Of a stretch of 64,000 nucleotides of DNA, positions 35,594 through 47,500 are shown one piece after another. The translations under genes were made by a program, and so were the position numbers. Every line of letters begins with the position of its first letter. Positions within the stretch are counted from its first letter, which is position 1. The stretch comes from Ricinus communis (lineage: Eukaryota > Streptophyta > Magnoliopsida > Malpighiales > Euphorbiaceae). The DNA lies in NCBI RefSeq assembly GCF_019578655.1, contig NC_063260.1:30218888-30282887 (forward strand), written 5' to 3'. The notes beneath the pieces were generated by a model. It did no database searches, was not told the origin of the DNA, and was given only the letters and a program-made list of their open reading frames with translations.

Positions 35594-38500
35594 ATGAAGA
35601 TCCTCAGCTGGAATTGCCAAGGACTTAAGAATGCCTTGAAAATTCATCACTTCAAAGAGATTGTAAAATCTCATTTCCCAAAATTTGTATTCCTCTTTGA
35701 AACAAACAAGTTAGCCCTTATATTCGGAAATTGTTATGCTCCAGTGGGTTTCTAAATCATAAGATTATAAATCCTATTGGATTGTCAGGGGGGTTAGCTT
35801 TAGGCTGGGTAGGTATTACTGTGCAAGTTTTACACAAATCGGGATTTTTTTGTCATTGTAAAGTATCCAATTCTGGTGAAGTATGGGACTTACTTGTATG
35901 CTACTTAAGCTACTCTGTTTCTTATCAGAATATTCAATTTCAAAGTTTATTTTCTTATGCTCGAGCTGTGAATCTTAAATATTGTCTTTGGATTGGTTAT
36001 TTTAATGCTATGATCTCGCCATCAGATAAAAAGGAGGGAGTAGGTTTTCAGCGTTATAAGTACCTCAGTTTCAATCAAATTATATCTAAACTAGGGCTTG
36101 TGGTTATTCCTTATTAAGGTGGTGCTTATACTTGAACAAATAGGAGAGCTGGTAGATTAAATGTGTAGGAACATATAGGCTAGGGCTTATGTAGTAACAA
36201 TTGGGCAATGATATTTCCTCAAGCCTATAATTCTCATCTTCAGGATTTGGGATCTGATTACAAGCCATTACTTCTTAAAATGGACTAGAATTCAGGGTAT
36301 CACAAGAAACTATTTAGGTTTGACAAAAGGTGGTGTAATAGTAAGGAAATTCAAAATATCATTCGGGAGAAATGGCAAATTCCTCAATGTGGTACTTTGA
36401 ATTTTCAATTTATATCAAGATTAAAAGCATGCAGATTTAGCATAGTGGATTAGAATCGTACAAATTACAGAAATGCAAGATAGGAAATAGCTGAGATAAA
36501 AGCTAATATAGAATGGATCAAGTTATCATCAGAGGGGACATAATACTCTTCAATCCAATTGGAAAAAGACCTTACAATAATAGTGGAGCGTGAAGAAAGA
36601 TACTGGGCTTAGAAATCACGACAATCATGGCTTGGATTTGAGACTGTAAAACAAGGTATTTTCATGCTGAGGTGGCTCAAAGACGTAGGGAAAAATCAAG
36701 TTAGAGGCCTCAAGGATGACTAAGATAACTGGATTCTCAACCAAAAAGAAATGGCTTCTTTGGCAGTCTCTTATTTCAAAAAGTTGTATACTTCTTCAAA
36801 TCCCTTAAAATTTACTTCAATAATAGAATAGATGGAACCTAGAGTCACTAAGGCAGGCAACCTTTCATTAACAGCTCTAATTTCCTTCTAGGAAGTTCTA
36901 GAAGCTACTTTTTCAATTCATCTTGACAAAGCGCCTGGGTGGGACAGATTTACTGGCTTATTCTTCCAAATATATTGGGACATAATCAAAGATGATTTAT
37001 TTTCATCTGTTATGAGTATTTTTGTAGGCGGATCCATCGGTAGAAATGTTAATCACACCACTATATCCCTGATTCCTAAAAATTAGCATCCAACTCAAAT
37101 GATGGATTGGCGTCCAATAAGTTTATGCACACTCTATTACAAGATCATTGCAAAAATTCTTGTCAGAAGATTGCAACGCTTTATGCCTCATTTATTCAAT
37201 GAGAATTAAAGTGCCTTCATAGCAGGGAGATTGATACGAATCATATCTTAGTCTATTATGAATTTGTTCATTACCTCAAATCTCAGAAATCATGATCAAA
37301 AGGAGGCATGGCTCTCAAAATGGACATTGGCGAAAGCTTATGACAAGCTTGAATAGGATTACATAAAACATATTCTCACTGCTTTCGGATTTACAGAAGT
37401 CTGGATCAAATGGATTATGGCCTTTATGACTTCGGCCACTTATTCAATGAACATTAATGGGGCATTAGAAGGCTTTATCATTCCATCCATAGGTATGCGA
37501 CAAGGTGATCCACTATCACCGTTGATCTTTCTATTGTGTGCTGAAGGATTATCCCATATGTGCTCCAAGGCTCAAAGTTTAAATAGTCTTCAAGGTATTA
37601 AAGTGGCTAGAGGCAGTCCATATTGTTTGTAGATGGTGCCATATTTTTTAGGGATGTACGATTCTGCAGCTCAAATTCTCAGCAATATCTTACGGTCTTA
37701 TGTAAGAGCAAGTGGTCAGGAGGTGAATCCGGTAAAATCTGCCATTTATTTTTCTCCAAACACCCTTATAAATCTAAAAGCTCATATTGTTGGCATATTC
37801 CAAATAGGAAACATTGATCAGTTGGATAGATATCTTGGTTTACCAGCTATAATTGACAAATCCAAGAAAGAAACCCTTGCAGAATTAATTTCTAAAATCA
37901 AATCCAAGGTTTAAGGATGGAAAGAAAAACTCTTGTCACTAGGGGAAAGGAGATATTAATCAAAGCAATTGCTAGCATTGTCCTGGTCTTTTCTATGAGT
38001 TGCTTCTTAATTCCACATGGAGTATGCCAAGAGATTAATAGGATCATGTCTAATTTTTGGTAGAGTCAAGTTGCTAATGAAAAAGGATGCACTGAATATC
38101 TTGGGAGAAAATGTGCAGCAGCAAATTAGTAGGCGGGCTTGGCTTCAAAGATATGCATGGATTCAATATTGCCTTATTGGCGAAACAAGCTTTGAGACTT
38201 TTTCAAAACCCTTCTTCACTTCTTGCTCGGGTTTTAAAAGGTAAATACTATGCAACATCAGAGTTTCTAACTTATGAAAGAGGATCATCTTCCTCCTGGG
38301 CTTGGAGGAGTATCTATAAGGGGAAAGAATTACTTAATCATGGATTAAGATGGAAAATAGGCTATGGAGCTTCGGTTTGAATTGGTGAGGACCCTTGGTT
38401 ACCGACCAACTACCCTTTCCGCCCTATTTTACTGCCAACATCAACTATAGCATTCTAACTAGTTAGCAATTTGATTGATCCAAACCAAAAAGCATGGAAA

Positions 38501-39575
38501 GTAGGATTACTACATCAACATTTTGATACGGAACAAGTGAGAAGATATTGCAAATTCCGCTGAGCATATGCAATCAGAGAGACAAGCAAGTGTGGCATTT
38601 TCAAACATTTAGAAAATACATGGTCAAATCAGGATATTATGCTTCGGAAACTTCTTTCTCTAATAGAAGCCATAATGAACATAATCCTCAAGACTCTATT
38701 TGATGGAAGCATCTTTGGAAAATAAAAATTCCTAGCAAACTTAAAATTTTTATGTGGAAGATATTCTCCAATGCATTTCATGTTGGTCATATGTTTCATA
38801 CCAGGTTACAAATGGATTATTCATGTAGAGCTTGCAGTATGATGGAAACATTGGAGCATGTTTTCTTACATTGTTCGATAGTGCAACAAGTCTATGTCAC
38901 CTCTGGGATTCATATCAAATGCATCTCTTAGATCCTTCCCCGGTAGCTGGGACAAGCTCAAATCTGACCTGCATACCTTCCAAGTTGATGACTCCTTATT
39001 AATTTTAGCAATTTTTATTCTATGGAGATTTTGGAAAGCAAAGAATAATTTAATCTTCAAAAAAATAAAGGAAACAAAAGGCAATATTGCTAAATCAGCC
39101 TCTCAGGATTTCTCAGAGTTCCAAGCTGCATGGCGAGAGGAAGAAGCTGGACATGCATCATATAACCAACCAATAGTACCTCCCACTGTGATATATATGG
39201 AAGCAAACTCAGTTAGAATTAATTTTGATGCAGGATGTAAAAATTATCTGGCTAGGGGAAATATTAGATTTGTTGCTTGAAGTAAATGGCAAAATAATTA
39301 TTGGTATCAATCACCCATTCATTATGGAAGCTATGGCTCTTCGAGAATATATGGTTTGGATAAGGAACAAGGGATGGAATCATATTTTTATTGAAGGTGA
39401 TGCTCTGCAAGTCTTTTAAACGGCTCGTCAAGAAATCCTACCTCCAGCTATAGCTCAAGTCATCTTTGAAGATATTCATCTATTAGCTTCGGAATTTAAC
39501 TTTGTTTCTTACCATTTTATATCCGGTCTCTTAACTTTATGGCACATAACATAGCACAGAATGTAATGGTTAATA
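35594..39575 (+). pseudogene. LINE ORF2: endonuclease, reverse transcriptase, zinc-binding and RNase H-like regions (degenerate)
   Basis: ATG at 35594, 14 nt after the ORF1 stop, opens with MKILSWNCQGLKNA, the start of the endonuclease/exonuclease/phosphatase domain. Reverse transcriptase blocks follow in mixed frames: DKAPGWDRFTGLFFQIYW near 36930, DWRPISLCTLYYKIIAKIL near 37105, and GMRQGDPLSPLIFLLCAEG near 37490. The catalytic F-A-D-D block near 37625 reads LFVDGAIFF after a frameshift, so the second aspartate is lost. The zf-RVT-like region (KIPSKLKIFMWKIFSNAFH, then cysteines) is near 38730-38880. The RNase H-like end (MAHNIAQNVMVNN) is near 39540. More than ten in-frame stops are visible. 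The C-terminal boundary is approximate. Confidence 0.85.
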
Positions 39576-39593
39576 ACTCGGTTATTAAAAAAA

Positions 39594-39606
39594 AACTTAG
39601 ATATGG
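39594..39606. repeat. LINE target site duplication, right copy
   Basis: AACTTAGATATGG following the poly-A end; one mismatch to 28834-28846. Confidence 0.7.
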
Positions 39607-39884
39607 GTTTCTTTTCAATATATTTCTACGAGTCCAACCAACCATTGTAAAATATTTTTCTGTATTGTATGTAAGCTTAGGATATATGAGCATTGCTTAA
39701 TGCAAAATGGCATCATCAGGCATGTGGGCACATGGATGTTATTAACTTCCTCCTCCTTCTTCCTCTTCTCTCTCTCTCTCTCTGTTGGTTTTTGTTTTCT
39801 TTCTTTATTTATGGGATTCACAGGTCAATGAATCTTTTATTTATTATGATTTGTTTTTCTTGAGCAGATACTATTATTTGTTTA

Positions 39885-39919
<35 letters not shown>

Positions 39920-42900
39920 TAATAAATTAGTAACTACTTACATTTATTTATTTATCTCTGGGTTTGGACCATGGTCGGTACTGCAAACAGTTACATGCAG
40001 CTTTGCAACTGCTTTAATATTGTCAGTGAGATGATATCTTTCTTTAATGTTTATGAGGATTTTCTTTCATATATTCAAGACATATATATATATATATATA
40101 TTATAATTCATATTTTAATCCCAAACTTATATCCCAGCAATATAAATTCAGGCTTCAATTAGAAAATTCAAGAGGTTGTAAAAATTATTATTTTTATCTT
40201 ACTCGTCTCAAGTTATGTATAAAAACATTTAAAAAAAAATAAAAAGATTCCTCATCTAAATCGCATCTTACATTTTGCAATATATTTATTAATATCTTAA
40301 TTATAGAATTTTAATCGAGATTTTAGATTAATTAGAGAGCTCATTATTAAAACGAACAAATACTCAACATAAAAAATTTAATTAATTACTGAAACTTAAA
40401 TCTATAAGTAAAAGAAAGACGTCGGTTACGTCTATACTAAAAATCTTATTTCTCTCTAGATTAAATTTTATTTTTCATTGAGATTCAATTTAGGAGCGAG
40501 GATTAATACATAAATGGGTATAATACACACAAAAAAAGAAATATTATAAAGATGTTAATTATTAATCCCTTTAATAATTAACTCTTTAACAAAAATACAC
40601 CAAACAAGAATGAAGAACGTTAACCCCTTAATTATCAATGTTAATTATTAATGACAAACATCACTTCATTTACATATCAGTTTCGATTAAGTGTTAATTA
40701 AATATGAGCGTTATTTTGGTGTCACATCACTTTTAAATAATAGCATTACCGCAGTATATTGAATTTTACTATAATAAAAAACATATATAGCATAAAAAAC
40801 TATAATATAATGTAATATAGTATAATAATTATTTTATTACTATATTTGATTATAGTAAAAGATTTATATAATGTAATGTAATGGTTATTTTAGTATTTAA
40901 TTTATTTATAATATTTAGTACAAAATTAACATTACAAAGTAAATTATTTAAATAATAATATTAAATCCAATGGATGAGCGAGCACCATATGATGATAGTA
41001 ATAAATGATCTGTGATAGTTAGAGACGTTGAAAGTATATTGATAAAAAATAAATAATAAATAATAAATAATAAATAATTAAAATTACATATATTTTAACG
41101 CATTGTACACATATCAAATTAAAAACAATAAATTAGATAATGTATTTACTAATCTCCCTTGACAAGGATTAAGAAATAAACTAAAAATGGGCATCCAGGC
41201 AAGAAAAGGAAGTGCACATGTAGGGAAGGCAATTGAAAGAATAGTGGTTGCTATTTGATGAATGATTTATGTCTTAGATGCATGCCTACTGGGCACTCAG
41301 TTAATTTTGTCAAAAGGGCAACCATTGATTAATTGGTTACGTTTTCAATTTTGTTTTAACTTAGATTTACACCACTTTCTTTTCTTTTCTTTAATTTTCT
41401 TTTCTGAAAAGAAAAAAGAGAAGAAGAAGCCAGGGAATAAGATCCCTTGAACCATATAAATCAATAATAATATAATTTACCACTTCAATTACTTTTTTCT
41501 GTAAAATAAACATATCAATAATATCTTTATTATTAATTGACATATTAACCATCCAAACCCTTTTTAAAAAAAATTATTTATTAAGTTATAACTATATGCA
41601 TGATACATAACCTGAAAATTAAAAACCCCATTAAAACTGCCCCCATGTTAATGGTCATTTTTATTCTAAAACAAACATATATAGTTTTTTATTTTTCTTT
41701 TTCCTAAACCTAACTTTATAAGATTCTCGTCCAAGTATCTTAAGTTAGGGATTAGTGAATACGGATGTGACACAATCTTAAGACAAGAATCATGGCTACA
41801 AGGTGTGTGGATACCAATGTTTTTTTGTCTTTTTCAAAAAAAGAATTGCACCATAACTTATTCCAAATAAAAGATTTATTATAAAGCACAAGATTGGAAT
41901 CAAATAGCTTTCGTGTCAATCCATTTATATGTATTTTTATAGTACTTCATCACAAACTATTAGGGGATGGCCAAAATTATAATTGTTTGTTTAAGTGAAT
42001 GGATATATATTAAAAAGCAGTTGTGAGTGAGTCGACAAGGGTTCTTCATGTCTAGCACCACATGACAAAAAGAAAAAAAAAAATCAGTAACATGATTGCA
42101 TTGCATGCTATATTAATGGAAAAGGAGTACAAGTGCAGGACCAAAAGAAAAGGGGAACAAATGGTTGATGCTAAGTGAATTTAGCATTTTGAAAATGCAA
42201 AAAGTCATTTGAAGCTTCTGTTCTTTGTACTTTGCAAACCCCAACTTTAGGAACAAAATTTAAATGCTTACCCTACAATGCAAGTATTGAGCTCTCCTTT
42301 TCTATTCTATTTTGATACCATAGTTTGTGGAGGAATCGCTTCAGGTGATTAAAAGAAATTTAATTTCATTAGAAAAGAAAATGAGATAATGTTATTATAT
42401 CATAAGAACTTCGAATCACTAGAAATATTATAACTTAAGCAAAATAGGTTAGATAAAAAGAGATTAATATATAAGTCATGGGTGGCTCTGCCTTTGCAAA
42501 AGAATAAATCCAATTACACTATGCATGAACATGAATATGAAGAGAAAGTGAAAACTATGCATGACAATGGAAAGAGAGTGAAAGAGATTATTTCAAAGAG
42601 AATGAAAGGGAGAGAAAGAAAAATTAGTTACATTCTTGTTTTGTGTTTGATGACATAACAAACAATCATTAGAGAAAAGAAAGAGGAATCAAATTAAATT
42701 TTAATTTTTTATTAAACTAAAATTTCTTAGCTCCCAAATTAGGGTACAACAAAATTTAAATTTTCCATTCCTTTTCCTCTGCATAGTCAAAAGAATAATC
42801 ATTTTCTCTGTTATTTGTTTCTGATCGATTATTCAAGATAAAGATAATGTTGTATCAAATGATTTCAAATTGATAGCTCAAATCAATCATTTTTCTTTTT

Positions 42901-44525
42901 CTTTTTTGGGAATCAATTTTTACTTTGACATGTCAGGGTTTTTGTTGCTCCTCTTTTCCTTTGTATTCCCTACCAACCTCTTAAAATGGACAAATACCAG
43001 CAATGGAGTTTTAATAAAATCACGAAGTGAGTACAATGCATATGATGTAGCAAGATCAAAGATATTGGATCTTTAAAAAACTTGCTTCTTTTGCCTACAA
43101 GAGTGAAGAAGAAAGAGATGGGAAGAGAGAATGAGGAAAATGACGTGGGGCAAAGAAATTCATCTTTCCCAGGAACAGCAGCACACCACCAATTTTGTTG
43201 CTCCTGCCCGTGAATTGCCTACCCTTTTTGACCTCATGCCTAACCCCATTTACATTTATATATTACCATACATTCAGGAACCCACACCACAAGACAACAA
43301 AGCTTCACCTATTTTCAATTTCTCAAGAAGGACTGCCATAAGAGTTACTGCTATAATATAAGATGCTGAAACCCACCACTACATTTATATAATTATTGTC
43401 CATCATTTTTCACTAGTACGTATCTTGGCCCTTATCACTTCCCAAGAGTCGAATCACTCAAACCTTTAGTCAAGAACTATGTCGATCCTGCAACTAATAA
43501 ATAGTTCACGCCTTCACCTGTCATAAATATGCTTGCACAATTATTGCTGCACCAAACAAACAAAATTTAACAGCCCCAAGAAATGAAAATAATTGTCCAA
43601 AACAATAAAATGTATGCATGCACCTACTATTAGCCGCAGATTGCGACAGATAAAAATGTGAGCGAATGGCTCAAGGTCGGACCTGGAGAAAGTGTTATCC
43701 AGGAGCTTGTTATCTGGGACTCACTGGGAAGTATTATCCGTATTCATAAAATGGGCTATGACTAGAAATCCAATAATGATATCATCTCCCGTAACTGAGT
43801 CTCAATTTTGTGGTTAAGAAATAGTCTACGCCTCTACAAACATCAATCAAGATGCTAGCCAGCCTTACCACTGATATATTTGTCATAACAAATATCATTA
43901 GAGGCAATTCTGTTATCCAAGGACAAAGGTGCAATGTAACAGCTGAAATTTACTGTAATTCCCAAAACCGTAACTGACGAGGCACCTATTAGAAGCACCA
44001 GAGTTGATACAAAAGCATAAAGCCTGAACCAATTATTCTACCAATTTCAACACTGATGCTATCTAAGACGCCAACATCGATCATGCTCAACAGCTAGGTA
44101 TAAGTCACTAATAATTATGCATCTATCAAGCAAGTGCATGCATATGCAAGTGTGCGTGTGATAGAAGGGGAGTCGGGTTGGGTAGAACCAATATAAGACA
44201 CCAAAGGAAGGAGGAAATGGGAACATGGAAAAAGATGAATTGATTGTACAAAATTGCAGGCATTTTGCCAGTCGAAAGGGAATTAAACAAGGAAAATGAA
44301 AAGAACTCATCAGCTCTACTATTCTATTTACTGAAATGGCTAAGCGCCCTTCAAAATTCAAGGTTGATGCAAAACCTTGACAAAATTGAAGAAAGCATTA
44401 AATAAAATATTCGCTTCTTATAATATATGATATTGATACTGTATTGATCGTCATATGACAACCATGTCATTCTATGTTCTTTTCCAAATAAAGAAAAAGA
44501 TAGCCAATATATACAACCAAAAACC
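39607..44525. other. Gene-free spacer downstream of the LINE
   Basis: About 4.9 kb without a convincing gene. Holds CT/TA microsatellites (about 39886-39920 and 40080-40100), a perfect 12-bp inverted repeat with 5-nt loop (40554-40582), a possible MITE (40738-40890) and a 7-bp AAATAAT-type tandem repeat near 41045-41078. The right end lies downstream of the VEN4 stop codon and should include its 3' untranslated region. Confidence 0.55.
40738..40890. repeat. Possible MITE with imperfect inverted arms
   Basis: The left arm (AATAGCATTACC then TTTTACTATAAT, 40738-40774) is an imperfect inverted match of the right arm (ATTATAGTAAAAG then GTAATGTAATGGTTATT, about 40850-40890). The centre is AT-rich. 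No clear target duplication was found, so this is tentative. Confidence 0.35.
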
Positions 44526-47500
44526 TCATATACGGCGTTTTTTCTTTTCTGGAGTTGCATGTACTTGTGCCTTGATCCCATAAGTTCTCAACTGGAAATT
44601 TTCAAAAGCCTCAGAAACCGCTGCTACCTGACATGGTAATTGGACTTGCGTGTTACTGGGGATGGAATAAGGTTAAACAAGACATTTGTTACATATAACA
44701 CAGTTGAAGCTACATACCAGTTCAGGCTTTTTGGAATAGACCCTCACTATCATATCTTGATAGGATGTAGGTAGTAAGTGACTGATGCGATCATCAGGTA
44801 TGGGAAATTTCTCCTCACTCTCATAATCCTGAACAGAATTCAGCAAAATAAATAAGACAATCTGTTCAGAATTTACATTTACTAAGGTTACTTATTAAGC
44901 TACTATATCGGTTTGTTCTAAATACTTCAGCAAAGTCTAGTCAGTAATTATTATAAGATAAGAAAATTTTAGTTATATCAAAGATGTATAGTCCTGAGGG
45001 AAAATTCCAGCAAAATGTTTGAATTATTGTCATCTAAGGTCACGAAAAAAAAAAAAAAATATCACAGCAGAACCTAGCTCTCAGACAAGAATTGAGAAGT
45101 CACATGGGAAACTTTATGCTTACAGAATGCTCACGAGCTCTAAATACCCTTAACTCACACAATACTTTTTGGTACAGAAGGGGGCAATATGAACAAATAA
45201 TTTTAAATCTACTCAATTGATAAAATGGAATATCCACAGCCTCTCACGACTTCCTAGTTGCTCATCATAAAGAACAGAAGCACTAACTATGAATATATCA
45301 ACATAATGCCAAACAAGGTCATCTATGTGATCAGCTAATTTTGAGCTAAATTTAAACTGGAGTACATAGTATATTCAAGTCAATAGTGAATTGAGTACCT
45401 TGAAAAATTGGATGCTGGAGAAGGGTACATGGATCAAGGAAAAATGAGAAAATGGAAAAGGAATAAGGTCAGTGGAATGTACTATTCAACCCAAAATTAC
45501 AACAAGATACTCACTGTTAAATACAAAATAGATTCCTCACAATTCAAGTACCTTTCAAGAGGATTATGCCTTCCACGAGTCAAATCAATCCTAATGTTGC
45601 TTACTGCAATATCCTCTTCCTTCAGCAGCACACCGCCATTTTTCTGTGAATTGAAATGGCTCATTAACAGGTATAAATTACATGCACAAGGGGGGAAACA
45701 TTTTAAAACATGCACAAATGTTAATGGCCAAATTTATCTGAAAACCTGTGAACAAACAATATCTTGTGCAGTGACATCTTTGAAGTTTTCCAGTTTGTCC
45801 TTAGGAACAGCATACTCATTACAGAACTGCAACAGAAAAATGAAACAGGATAATTAATATTCGCTTTTCTGCAATCATAAAAAAAGTAGAGAATCTGAGA
45901 TATTAGCAGAGCTTCTTTACCTGGTATAAGTTTCTCCTGCGTATGCGCAGAATCAAATCCCTAGACTCCCTTAGTTGCTCATCAGGAGCTGTCTCGATAG
46001 TCTTAATTATTGTGTCATCTAACTGCAATTCCAAGATTAATCAATAACAAAGCATTAGTTAGTAAGAGAAAAATATCAGTCATTACCTTCCAATATTCTG
46101 AGGGATCTTCAACATAAGATGATATTTGCAAATAATCATTTGCCTTCAACAACGCATCAACTATCATAAGTTCTATTGCCTGCAAGAGCGTTACCATCAG
46201 ATCAGGAAACTGTATTTCAAATACAACAAATAGAAACAATGTTCACATGATAGTAAACTTAAATGAGGAAATAGAACAGGAGAAAAATAAAAATAAAAAT
46301 AAAAATTTATAGGTCAGCATACACAGAGATTACTAGATTAGTAAATAACTGGATTTGGTTTTGTACCTTTACTTTTGGATGAGTATAAACTGTGCGGTAA
46401 AGGTCCGCACGAGTGACAAACAACTTGTGAATGGAAAGATCTAGCATAATAGCCAGCATTAAGAAAAAGATAACGAAAATCTAAATGATTTTGCAAAGTG
46501 GGTAAGATATACTAACAGTCCTTAGCACGATAGCAAATTTCATCACCCACAACCCGCATTGTCTCCATCAACCTGCAAGTGATGAGCAATTTATTATACA
46601 AAGAAGAATTTTCTGGCTTAATATTTATTTTATGGGTTGCTAGGTACTAAAACATTAAAAGAAAGGCACTAATAACGATAAGTTTAACTCAAGGATTATA
46701 ACAAAAACCTCTGAAACTCAAAACTGCATCCTAAGCCACAAGCTCTGCAATCACGGGAAATGTAATCAAACCTGTGTGTCAATAAAATCTCCAATGAATA
46801 TTAAAAATTGAGTGTCAAAATGAAGCTTAGATGATGAAATTTAATTTGCGAAGTTATTAATGGAAGAATCCTTAAACCTCACTTGTCTACATCAATTCCA
46901 TTTCGACCATTAGCAACAATATCATACAAGAACCGTTTCTCCCTTGTTTCCTACATATTGAAGTGATAGTAAATAAAGCCTATAAAACTGAAATCATAAA
47001 TTAGTACAAAATAACATGCTACATTTGCCTATTTTACTTAAAAAATTACCACTAGAGCAAGCACCTAGAAACAAGACCTTACTTTTATCTGTGAAAATTC
47101 CGAGCTAGCTAGTATCATCTCCTGAAACAATTATGATCAATTTAACATTATAAAGACGGCAAATATATAACTACAAGCACACATAATAACCTAGAACATG
47201 CACATTGACCACTTACAGATAAAGCATGCTGTAACAAATATACCAAATATAAACTAGGAAGATGCTCAAGATCAATATACCAGCCATTGAATGCGTATTT
47301 CCAATAAAATTTAGGAGGCTTTTGTTCTACTTAAACTTTTTTACGCATAATTTTATAGCGTGACAAAATGAAATGTAAAAATCCTTAGGCTTCCAAACAT
47401 GAACAAATAGCTAAAACTCCATGATAAATGGGTTTGGGTAGAACTCATTCCCAAAAGCTAGCTCAAAGGAAGCGGGTGCCCAATCCACTTATATACACTA

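Larger units (their letters stand above)
28847..39593 (+). mobile_element. LINE (L1-type non-LTR retrotransposon), near full length, degenerate, split by a copia element
   Basis: Two-ORF plant L1-type element ending in a short poly-A (about 39586-39593) and bounded by a 13-bp target duplication with one mismatch. Removing the nested copia element and its 5-bp duplication leaves about 6.07 kb, a normal full length. In order: 5' untranslated region, ORF1 with a DUF4283-type RNA-binding domain and a CCHC knuckle, a 14-nt gap, ORF2 with endonuclease, reverse transcriptase, zf-RVT-like and RNase H-like regions. Both ORFs are broken by many stops and frameshifts, so it is not autonomous. Same orientation as the nested copia element. 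Confidence 0.85.

Noticed and set aside
43131..43361. 76-codon ORF with mixed composition
   Set aside because: No recognised family, start context or neighbouring exons; cannot be supported as a gene.
45408..45857. 149-codon plus-strand ORF
   Set aside because: Antisense shadow across VEN4 exons 15-17 and their introns.
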